Part shown: piece by piece, positions 24,778 to 34,140 of the stretch
Layout of the letters: each line of letters opens with the position of its first letter
Position numbering within the stretch: the stretch's first letter is position 1
DNA from: CAIVAT01 sp964455285
Lineage (GTDB): Bacteria; Bacteroidota; Bacteroidia; Bacteroidales; FEN-979
NCBI GenBank assembly: GCA_964455285.1
Contig: CAYVVG010000006.1
Span: forward strand, 1-64,000
DNA length: 64,000 nucleotides
Direction: 5' to 3'
Notes under the pieces: generated by a model
What the model was told of the DNA's origin: nothing
The model's database searches: none
What the model saw: the letters and a program-made list of their open reading frames with translations, nothing else
Made by a program: the position numbers and the translations under genes

Positions 24778-25329
24778 ATGGCATCCGAACGCATCATCCT
24801 GGGCATCGATCCCGGAACCACCATCATGGGTTACGGGGTGATCCGGATCGCCGGCGGGCGGCTTACGATGCTCGGACTGGGGACGCTAAAATTAAGCAAA
24901 TACGATGACCATGCCCTGCGCCTGAAAATTATTTTTGAACGGATGGTCGCCCTGATCGAAGAGCATCATCCGGATGAGCTGGCGATCGAAGCGCCCTTCT
25001 TCGGCAAGAATGTGCAGTCGATGCTTAAGCTGGGCCGCGCCCAGGGGGTGGCGATCGCCGCCGCCCTCTCGCGTTCCATCCCGATCACCGAATATTCGCC
25101 CCGCAAGATCAAGCAGTCGATCACCGGCAAAGGCTCCGCCTCGAAGGAACAGGTCGCCGCCATGCTGTCGCGGCTGCTGACCATAAACGAAACGCCCGAG
25201 TCGCTCGACGCGACCGACGCACTGGCCGTTGCCGTCTGCCATTATTTCCAGAAAGAAAAACCGGAAACCGGGAAAAAGTTCACAGGCTGGAAGAGCTTCC
25301 TGGCAGCGAATCCCGACAGGATGGGGTAG
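24778..25329 (+). CDS. ruvC: Crossover junction endodeoxyribonuclease RuvC
   Basis: A 183-residue Holliday-junction resolvase that works with RuvAB in recombination. The acidic residues are visible in IILGIDPGTTIMGYGV, LAIEAPFFGKNVQS and ATDALAVAVCHY. The start MASERIILGID matches the usual distance to the first Asp and lies 25 bases from the promoter box; an in-frame extension upstream is not needed. A heptamer array follows directly after the stop. Confidence 0.96.
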   Translation: MASERIILGIDPGTTIMGYGVIRIAGGRLTMLGLGTLKLSKYDDHALRLKIIFERMVALIEEHHPDELAIEAPFFGKNVQSMLKLGRAQGVAIAAALSRSIPITEYSPRKIKQSITGKGSASKEQVAAMLSRLLTINETPESLDATDALAVAVCHYFQKEKPETGKKFTGWKSFLAANPDRMG

Positions 25330-25330
25330 G

Positions 25331-25358
25331 GATGTACGATGTACGATGTACGATGTGC
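25331..25358. repeat. Heptamer array GATGTAC x4
   Basis: GATGTAC three times and GATGTGC once, starting one base after the ruvC stop codon. Confidence 0.85.
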
Positions 25359-25452
25359 GATCCGGTCGGGAAACAGGCCTGCAAATCAAAAGCCGTGGCG
25401 CTTCCGGCGCATAAAATGACGAAGCGCACCTTCGGTTACAAACACAAAACAT

Positions 25453-25460
25453 TACCTTTG
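25453..25460 (+). promoter_or_regulatory. Predicted -7 box (TACCTTTG)
   Basis: Exact TAnnTTTG, 87 bases before the radical-SAM gene start, giving a leader of about 80 nt. Confidence 0.5.
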
Positions 25461-25546
25461 CGACAGGCTACGGTTTCATCTCCGCGGCCATCTGTCACTA
25501 AAAGACTATCATGAGAATTCCGGCAGGCATCCAACCCATGAGATAA

Positions 25547-26956
25547 ATGGCACGACTTCTTTTAATTCAATCGCTCTTCGTGGAGCAATTCGGGGTGATG
25601 ACGCTTGCGGCCGTGGCGAAGGCGGCGGGGCATGAAGTGGACCTGGCGGCTGGCAGCGACCGGCACATTCTTGACAGGATATCGGAGTTCAGGCCGGATG
25701 TGGTAGGATTCAGCGTGCTCACAGGGTACCAGGAAAGATACCTTCGCCTCGGGCAAAAGATCAGGAACATCGTGGCGTCGCCGCCGCTGATCCTTTTCGG
25801 TGGCCCGCACCCGACCTTTTTCCCGGAAGTGGTGCTGGAAGACGGAGTGGATGTGATCTGCCGGGGAGAGGGAGAGGGCGCCATCGTGGAACTGCTTGCT
25901 GCCGTTCATGGACAGGGAGATCTCCGGACGATTCGCAATCTGTGCTTTGAAGACGACGGAAAGCTGGCATGCAATCCGATGCGGCCCATGGTGGATCTCA
26001 ACACCCTTCCCTTCCCCGACCGGACGATCTATGCCAGGTACCCTGTCATTCACGACTCCAATATGGCAACCTTCATGGCCAGCCGGGGATGTCCGTACAG
26101 TTGCTCATTCTGCTTCAATAAAAAAATGGTGAGCGTGGTGAAGGGTCTGGGATCGTGGGTGAGATTCCGGGATGTTGCCGATCTGATCAGGGAGATCAGG
26201 GAGGTTCAGGCCAACCGCGAAATCACCTTCATCGACTTCCACGACGACACGTTCATTCTGAAGAAGGACTGGCTCTTTGAGTTTCTGGAGACCTACTGCC
26301 GGGAGATTGCCCTCCCGTTCTCCTGCCAGATCCGGGCGGACCTGCTCACGCCTGAGATTGCCCGGAAGATGAAGGAGGCGGGCTGCCGCCGGGTGAGTTT
26401 TGGGCTGGAGTCGGGCGATGAAAGGTTGCGCGACCTGGTGCTCAGGAAAAATCTTTCCGACGAAAGCATCCGGCAGGCGGCGGCCATGTTACGCGAGGCC
26501 GGCATCACCTTTTTCACGACCAACATGATGGGATTGCCGGGAGAGACGCTGGAAGAGGCCTTCAAGACGCTGGAGCTGAATATCGAGATCGGCGCCAAAT
26601 GCGCCTGGACCAGCCTGTTTCAACCGTTTCCGGGCACCGACCTGGCGGAGTATTGTTTGGAAAAGGGGTACCTGGATAAGCCCATCAGCACCGGCCAGCC
26701 TGTCGACACGCACACCACCAGCCAGCTTTCCCAGCCCGATATCGACAAGATCGTACGCCTCCAGAAGTTTGCCTATGTCGCTTTACGATTCCCTTCGCTC
26801 CTGCCTCTCATCAGAAAACTGATCAACTACAACTTCCCGAGAACCTATTTTTATGTTCACCGGGTGAGTTACCTGCTGTTTTATTTCCGTCATGCCTACC
26901 AAACCACCTGGACGGAAACGATCAAGCACGCCTGGATAGCCTGGCGTCATTACTGA
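25547..26956 (+). CDS. B12-binding domain radical SAM protein
   Basis: A 469-residue protein. Residues about 1-135 form a cobalamin-binding Rossmann-like domain (VVGFSVLTGYQ, ILFGGPHPTFFPE), without the DxHxxG motif of base-off binders. Residues about 170-400 hold a radical-SAM barrel with CPYSCSFC as the [4Fe-4S]/AdoMet motif and the later element RVSFGLESGDERLR. The last 90 residues are helical. This class (BchE/HpnP-like) performs methylations or C-C and ring rearrangements, often on lipids or natural products; the substrate is unknown. It has its own promoter and stands alone between repeat arrays. Confidence 0.87.
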   Translation: MARLLLIQSLFVEQFGVMTLAAVAKAAGHEVDLAAGSDRHILDRISEFRPDVVGFSVLTGYQERYLRLGQKIRNIVASPPLILFGGPHPTFFPEVVLEDGVDVICRGEGEGAIVELLAAVHGQGDLRTIRNLCFEDDGKLACNPMRPMVDLNTLPFPDRTIYARYPVIHDSNMATFMASRGCPYSCSFCFNKKMVSVVKGLGSWVRFRDVADLIREIREVQANREITFIDFHDDTFILKKDWLFEFLETYCREIALPFSCQIRADLLTPEIARKMKEAGCRRVSFGLESGDERLRDLVLRKNLSDESIRQAAAMLREAGITFFTTNMMGLPGETLEEAFKTLELNIEIGAKCAWTSLFQPFPGTDLAEYCLEKGYLDKPISTGQPVDTHTTSQLSQPDIDKIVRLQKFAYVALRFPSLLPLIRKLINYNFPRTYFYVHRVSYLLFYFRHAYQTTWTETIKHAWIAWRHY

Positions 26957-27522
26957 TGCGAGCCGCATGGACCGGTCGGCAGTCGGCAGTCAGCAGTCGG
27001 CAGTCTCTCTTTGTTACCTTGTTACCTTGTTACCTTGTCACCCGTTACCCGTCACCCGTTTCCCGACATTCATACAATTGACAACTTTCCGTTTTTAATC
27101 ATTCCTGTTTGCCAGGTAATAACGACAAAAGTTCACCTTGACTTCTTCTGGACCGATTTGCAAGTTTATTGCCCGTAATGTGTTTTAAAATGACAGGATG
27201 ACCGGATTCGTAAAATAATCCCTTGTGATTCATCACATGTATACCAGTACATTTCCAATTTTATACATGGGTAACTGATATTCAGTGTATTCCGTGCTTT
27301 TTTTCGTGAATTCCGTGTTACCATTTGAATTGATTGTAATTTTATCCAGTTGCAAAAGGTACTACAGAAGACACTGATGGCTGGGGTTCCAAAGTTGTCA
27401 GGGTAACAGGATGCATGATTTTGCTGGTACGAAAACGTTTATTGAAAGTAAACATAATAATCAGTACTTTCAACATCCCCGGGTGTTCTGAAAGAGTCTG
27501 ATGCCAACAAATTTGGATTTCC
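26957..27522. other. Non-coding, AT-rich spacer with tandem arrays
   Basis: 566 bases without a convincing gene. It starts with a 7- and 8-mer array (26975-27065) and then turns AT-rich up to the hypothetical gene at 27523. A perfect palindrome TGTGAT-TC-ATCACA lies at 27224-27237. A decayed repeat of ATTCCGTG type occurs around 27285-27320. No tRNA or riboswitch was seen. Confidence 0.6.
26975..27065. repeat. Tandem arrays CAGTCGG (7-mer) and CTTGTTAC / CCGTCAC (8/7-mer)
   Basis: Five CAGTCGG-type units are followed by CTTGTTAC x2, CTTGTCAC, CCGTTAC, CCGTCAC, CCGTTTC. The second part is repeated in the same orientation at 28297-28349 on the other side of the AT-rich gene. Confidence 0.85.
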
Positions 27523-28266
27523 ATGAAACGCAAAGCAGTAATGGTTTTTCTGTCACTCCTGTGCTGGAGCCAGTTATCGACTGCACAACTTGATAGCATT
27601 GAATATAATATGTGGGAACAGATGGATGACTTTACAATAATAAAAAACGAATACTTCTTTTCGAAATGGAATGGTGAATTAATAGAACATGATTCACTTC
27701 TATTTAATGCAAATCGGTATTTCACCAACTACTCACAAGATTATAAACCCGACTATTTTGATTCGATTCAATTTGCCATTGCATCAAGGACTTTAAAAAC
27801 ATCTTACGGAGAGAAGGTCTTATATGATCAGCCGATTGACTTTATTCGAATATGCTGGCTGAAGGAGACTTATCCTGTAATCATAACTTTCGAACACATT
27901 AAAGATGAATACATAAGCCTTTCATTCAAGGTCGGTAATGGCAATTACGAAACACATGGCAAAACAATATTTGATACCACCATTCTTTTATCAAAAAGAA
28001 GATCGGAGAAAATACGGCGGGTAATGGATAATGAAAATCTTACGGATTTGACAAATGGGGTAACCTGTAAAGATCAACTACATCTTCCCAATGTTTTCTT
28101 TTTCGAATTTAGAAATGCGATAGATGAAAACATTATTGTATTGAGCGAATGTAATATAGGAAAACGTGACTATGCCAGTGTTTACACCCTATATAAAATC
28201 GCTGAATCCTCTTTGAAAAGAAAGAAAGGATATTTTACTGGAAACGGTGATCTTACTGGGCAGTAG
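27523..28266 (+). CDS. AT-rich exported hypothetical protein
   Basis: A 247-residue protein with a plausible signal peptide (MKRKAVMVFLSLLCWSQLSTAQ) and no family I recognise. The mature part is rich in Asn, Asp, Tyr and Phe, with mixed alpha/beta character and no sorting domain. Codon use is strongly AT-biased (many AAA, AAT, TTT, ATA), unlike all neighbours. It is flanked on both sides by the same CTTGTTAC/CCGTCAC array. I infer recent acquisition or a mobile cargo gene; the function is unknown. Confidence 0.7.
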   Translation: MKRKAVMVFLSLLCWSQLSTAQLDSIEYNMWEQMDDFTIIKNEYFFSKWNGELIEHDSLLFNANRYFTNYSQDYKPDYFDSIQFAIASRTLKTSYGEKVLYDQPIDFIRICWLKETYPVIITFEHIKDEYISLSFKVGNGNYETHGKTIFDTTILLSKRRSEKIRRVMDNENLTDLTNGVTCKDQLHLPNVFFFEFRNAIDENIIVLSECNIGKRDYASVYTLYKIAESSLKRKKGYFTGNGDLTGQ

Positions 28267-28349
28267 GCATTAGCCATTAGGCATTAGGGATATCACCCTG
28301 TTACCTTGTTACCCTGTTACTTTGTCACCCGTCACCCGTCACCCGTCAC
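28266..28349. repeat. Tandem arrays GGCATTA (7-mer) and CCTGTTAC / CCGTCAC (8/7-mer)
   Basis: GGCATTA-type units (28266-28289) are followed by CCTGTTAC, CTTGTTAC, CCTGTTAC, TTTGTCAC, then CCGTCAC x3. The last unit supplies the stop codon of the minus-strand ureohydrolase-like gene. Confidence 0.85.
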
Positions 28350-29524
28350 ATCAGTTTCTGATACACCATCCACCAGCGGTCGGGGATGTCGTTTTCGCAG
28401 GCGGTCTGGTAATCCTTGTAGGTGCACGGAACGAGGTAATGGCGTTCGTACCGGATCCGTTGTTCGGCGGGCAGGGGTATCTCCATCCACCAGCGGTCGG
28501 TCTTCTTGCTCTTGTAAAAAACGATCTCTTCCTTGTGGTCGCGGATGCTGACGCGGTATTTCAGGTAATCCTCCTCGTTGCGGAAGGGAAAATCGTGGGC
28601 GCGGTTGTAATATCCGTCGATGAAGTACCAGATCATCTCCGCCACCAGCATCGCCGTTTGCCCGTTCCGGTCGAACGACGGGTTCACCTCATAGAAGCCG
28701 ATGGAGGTCAGCTTGTCGCTCAGGCCCGCATACCGTACGATCTGGCAGGCCTCTTCGCCATAAAATCCGTTGGGCGTGGCATTGGCATTGCCTGGCGCAT
28801 CGGATCCCCGAATGGCGCCGATGTCGAATGTCAGCATATCGGCATTTCTTACGATCGGCTCCACATCCTCGATCGATTCCCTGACGATCCCCAGCCGGTA
28901 GGTGTCGAAGAAGAGATTCTTCATCAGCCGGAGGGCGTCCTGGTCGATGAAATAGGTCTGGTACCCTATGTTGGCGTAGTTGAAGAGGTAGTTGGGCTGG
29001 TGCAGGATGATGTGGCTGAGGTACGACTGTGCGTTGATCTCCTCTTCCGACCTTCCCAGGTCGAACATCGGATCGACCGCCACGATGTTGATGATCTGTC
29101 CGAGGCTCTGGTAGGCCTGGTAATGGGCGAAGGTGAGGTCCTGGCTGCCGCCGAGGATGACCGGCACGATGTTGTTCTCGACCATCTCGGCCACCGCTGC
29201 GCTCAACGCGAAATAGGTGTCGGACACGGCGAACCCGTTGCGGATGTTGCCCAGGTCGACCATCTTCACCGGGTAGGGTCCGACATTCAGGCGGTACAGG
29301 TGCTTGCGGATCGCGTTGGGCGCCATGCCGCATCCTTCGTTGCCGACACTGCCCCGGTCGTCGGTCACCCCGATGAGGGCAATATGGCAGCCGGTATAAT
29401 CGGGAAACCCTCCCTCCTCGGTATGGAGAGCCATGATATTGCCGAGACGCACCACGCCGGCAGTTTCGCCGGTGCCGGGGAATTCGTTCCTGTCGAGAGG
29501 TTCAAAAAACGCCGAAATGTCCAT
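28346..29524 (-). CDS. Ureohydrolase (arginase/formimidoylglutamase) family protein with altered metal site
   Basis: A 392-residue protein with the arginase fold. The three metal motifs are visible but changed: GGDHS appears as GGSQD, DAHxD as DPMFD, and SxDxDxxDP as FDIGAIRGSDAPG. Three of six manganese ligands (two His, one Asp) are therefore missing, although one Asp is kept in each of the last two motifs. It may be a non-catalytic or re-purposed member. The C-terminal 90 residues (Trp/Tyr-rich, RWWMEIPLP) are an extension beyond the arginase core. It lies 6 bases downstream of topA, so it is likely in the topA operon. Confidence 0.82.
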   Translation of the reverse strand: MDISAFFEPLDRNEFPGTGETAGVVRLGNIMALHTEEGGFPDYTGCHIALIGVTDDRGSVGNEGCGMAPNAIRKHLYRLNVGPYPVKMVDLGNIRNGFAVSDTYFALSAAVAEMVENNIVPVILGGSQDLTFAHYQAYQSLGQIINIVAVDPMFDLGRSEEEINAQSYLSHIILHQPNYLFNYANIGYQTYFIDQDALRLMKNLFFDTYRLGIVRESIEDVEPIVRNADMLTFDIGAIRGSDAPGNANATPNGFYGEEACQIVRYAGLSDKLTSIGFYEVNPSFDRNGQTAMLVAEMIWYFIDGYYNRAHDFPFRNEEDYLKYRVSIRDHKEEIVFYKSKKTDRWWMEIPLPAEQRIRYERHYLVPCTYKDYQTACENDIPDRWWMVYQKLM

Positions 29525-29530
29525 GCGACC

Positions 29531-31852
<2,322 letters not shown>

Positions 31853-31883
31853 TCGGTAATTGGTTAGATCCTGAAATCCGGTG

Positions 31884-31891
31884 CAAAAGTA
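31884..31891 (-). promoter_or_regulatory. Predicted -7 box (TACTTTTG) of topA
   Basis: Exact TAnnTTTG followed by GCAC on the minus strand, 31 bases before the ATG. Confidence 0.65.
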
Positions 31892-31909
31892 CGTAATTAA
31901 GTTAATCCT

Positions 31910-31917
31910 TACCTTTG
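31910..31917 (+). promoter_or_regulatory. Predicted -7 box (TACCTTTG) of miaB
   Basis: Exact TAnnTTTG followed by GCACC; divergent from the topA box with 18 bases between the two. Confidence 0.65.
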
Positions 31918-31969
31918 CACCCCATTTTTATACCTAATCGGCCGGACAGGCCAAAGGTGATACGTCATT

Positions 31970-33298
31970 GTGAAAAAAAATAAAAAAATCTATATAGAGA
32001 CCTATGGATGTCAGATGAATTTCTCTGACAGTGAGATTGTTGCGTCGGTGCTGAAAGATCATGGCCACCTCTGCACGGACGATATCCATTCGGCCGACGT
32101 GATCCTGGTCAACACCTGTTCGATCCGGGAGAATGCCGAAGACCGGGTGCGCAAGCGGCTGCATTACTTCCGCTCGCTCCGGAAGCGGAAACCGGGGCTG
32201 ATGATCGGACTTCTCGGCTGCATGGCCGAACGGACCAAAACCGCCCTCCTCGAGGAAGAGTCGCTGCTCGACCTGGTGGCGGGTCCCGACTCGTACCGTC
32301 ATCTCCCGAAGCTGCTCGAAGAGGCGGAGGAGGGGCATCGTGCCATCGACCTCATCCTCTCGGCCGACGAGACCTACGCCGATATCCGGCCGGTCAGGCT
32401 CGACTCCAACGGGGTCACCGCGTTCCTCTCGATCATGCGGGGATGCGAGAATTATTGCTCGTACTGTGTGGTGCCGACTACCCGTGGCGTCGAGCGCAGC
32501 CGCGATGCAGGGTCGATCGTACGGGAAACGCGGGAACTGGCGGAAGCGGGATTCCGCGAGGTGACCCTGCTCGGGCAGAACGTCAACTCCTACCGGTGGT
32601 CGGACGGCGCCGGGGAGGTCAACTTCGCCCGGTTGCTGGAGCGGGTGGCCGCCGTCGATCCCCGCATGCGGATCCGTTTCGCCACCTCCCACCCGAAAGA
32701 CCTCTCCGACGAACTGCTGCATGCCATGGCGCGCCATCCCAACATCTGCCGGGCCATCCACCTGCCGGTGCAGTCGGGAAGCGACCGGATGCTCGACCGG
32801 ATGAACCGCAAGTACACCCGGGCTCAATACCAGGACCGCATCCGGGCCATCCGCGAAATCCTGCCGGGCTGCACCGTATCCACCGACATCATCGCCGGGT
32901 TCTGCGGCGAAACCGAAGAGGATCACCGCGACACCCTGTCGCTGATGGAATGGGCGGGGTTCGATGCCGCTTACATGTTCCGGTACTCGGAACGCCCGGG
33001 GACGCTGGCGGCCGACACCATGGCCGACGATGTGCCGGAAGAGGTCAAGGAGCGCCGCCTGCGGGAGATCATCGACCGGCAGCAGGCGCTGTCGCTCGCC
33101 TCCAACCGGCGCGACATTGGCCGCAGCTTCGAGATCCTTGTCGAAGGCCGGTCGAAACGGTCGGCCGACCGCTACTTCGGCCGGAACACCCACAACAAGG
33201 TCGCCGTCTTCCCAAAAACCGCGGCGGGCCCGGGCGAACACGTCACCGTGAAGATCACGGGCGCAACTGCCGCCACGTTGCTGGGGGAGGCTATATAA
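31970..33298 (+). CDS. miaB: tRNA-2-methylthio-N6-dimethylallyladenosine synthase
   Basis: A 442-residue methylthiotransferase acting on i6A37 of tRNAs. The N-terminal UPF0004 domain carries the second cluster Cys residues (YGCQMNFSDS, VNTCSIRENAE, GLLGCMAER). The radical-SAM motif is RGCENYCSYCVVP, and a C-terminal TRAM domain begins near RDIGRSFEILVEG. Start codon is GTG at 31970, inferred from the family N-terminus (KKIYIETYGCQMN). Confidence 0.95.
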   Translation: MKKNKKIYIETYGCQMNFSDSEIVASVLKDHGHLCTDDIHSADVILVNTCSIRENAEDRVRKRLHYFRSLRKRKPGLMIGLLGCMAERTKTALLEEESLLDLVAGPDSYRHLPKLLEEAEEGHRAIDLILSADETYADIRPVRLDSNGVTAFLSIMRGCENYCSYCVVPTTRGVERSRDAGSIVRETRELAEAGFREVTLLGQNVNSYRWSDGAGEVNFARLLERVAAVDPRMRIRFATSHPKDLSDELLHAMARHPNICRAIHLPVQSGSDRMLDRMNRKYTRAQYQDRIRAIREILPGCTVSTDIIAGFCGETEEDHRDTLSLMEWAGFDAAYMFRYSERPGTLAADTMADDVPEEVKERRLREIIDRQQALSLASNRRDIGRSFEILVEGRSKRSADRYFGRNTHNKVAVFPKTAAGPGEHVTVKITGATAATLLGEAI

Positions 33299-33306
33299 AA
33301 AATATG

Positions 33307-33314
33307 TACTTTTG
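33307..33314 (+). promoter_or_regulatory. Predicted -7 box (TACTTTTG) of the polysaccharide export genes
   Basis: Exact TAnnTTTG, just after the miaB stop and 22 bases before the ATG at 33336. It decides the start against the upstream ATG at 33312, which lies inside the box. Confidence 0.65.
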
Positions 33315-33335
33315 CCTTTTCAATTCAGGGCCTTT

Positions 33336-34130
33336 ATGAAAATCCCATCCAAGTTGCTGACCCTCGCCATGCTGAGCGGCCTGGCCTCCGCACTCCTGTT
33401 CACCTCCTGCGTGCCCCAGAAAAAGATCCGGTACCTGCAGCAGGCCCAGGCGAAGGACACAACGGTGTTCCATCCCTATAAACGCAACGCCGCCTACAAA
33501 CTCCGGGTTGGCGACAACCTCTACATCCGCATCTACACCCTCGACGAAAAAGCCTACCTTTTCTTCAATAAACAGTCGGGAAGCACCTCCTATAACGACT
33601 ATGCCAGCGAAGCCGCCGTCTACCTCAACAGCTACAGCATCAACCCCGACGGCGACATCGACTTCCCCATCCTGGGAAAGATCCATGTGAAAGACCTGAC
33701 CGTCGGGCAGGTGAAGGCCGACATCCAGCAGCGGATCGGCGAATACCTCAAAGAGACCACCGTGGTGGTGAAAGCGGTCAACTTCCGCGTGTCGGTGGTG
33801 GGCGAAGTATCGCGTCCGGGCGAGTTCAACGTGTACAAGGACGAACTGAACGTTTTCGAGGCCATCGCACTGGCCGGCGACATGACCGAATACGGCAACC
33901 GCGGTAAGGTGGCCCTCATCCGGAAGGTGCAGGAAGGATCGCAGGTGCATTACCTCGACCTCACGAGCCAGGCGATCCTCTCCTCCGAATATTACCATCT
34001 TCAGCCGGGCGACATCCTCTATGTCGCACCCCTGGGGTACAAGCGCTGGGGGCTCGGCTCCACCTTCCCCTGGGCCATCGCCCTGTCGGGCCTCACCACC
34101 ACCCTGCTGCTGATCAATTTCTTCAAATAA
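33336..34130 (+). CDS. Polysaccharide biosynthesis/export lipoprotein (Wza-like)
   Basis: A 264-residue outer-membrane export protein. Lipobox signal (ALLFTSC), a Poly_export domain (YKLRVGDNLYIRIYT ... NPDGDIDFPILGKIHVKDLT), one SLBB domain (FRVSVVGEVSRPGEFNV ... IALAGDMTEYGNRGKV) and a C-terminal helix (FPWAIALSGLTTTLLLINFF) that would cross the outer membrane. It is shorter than E. coli Wza (one rather than two full SLBB repeats), as is common in Bacteroidota. It is followed after 10 bases by the Wzc-like gene; together they would export capsule or exopolysaccharide. Confidence 0.9.
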   Translation: MKIPSKLLTLAMLSGLASALLFTSCVPQKKIRYLQQAQAKDTTVFHPYKRNAAYKLRVGDNLYIRIYTLDEKAYLFFNKQSGSTSYNDYASEAAVYLNSYSINPDGDIDFPILGKIHVKDLTVGQVKADIQQRIGEYLKETTVVVKAVNFRVSVVGEVSRPGEFNVYKDELNVFEAIALAGDMTEYGNRGKVALIRKVQEGSQVHYLDLTSQAILSSEYYHLQPGDILYVAPLGYKRWGLGSTFPWAIALSGLTTTLLLINFFK

Positions 34131-34140
34131 CCGCCCGCCC

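Noticed and set aside
28346..29524. Functional formimidoylglutamase (hutG) call
   Set aside because: Three of six metal ligands are replaced, so a catalytic name would not be justified.
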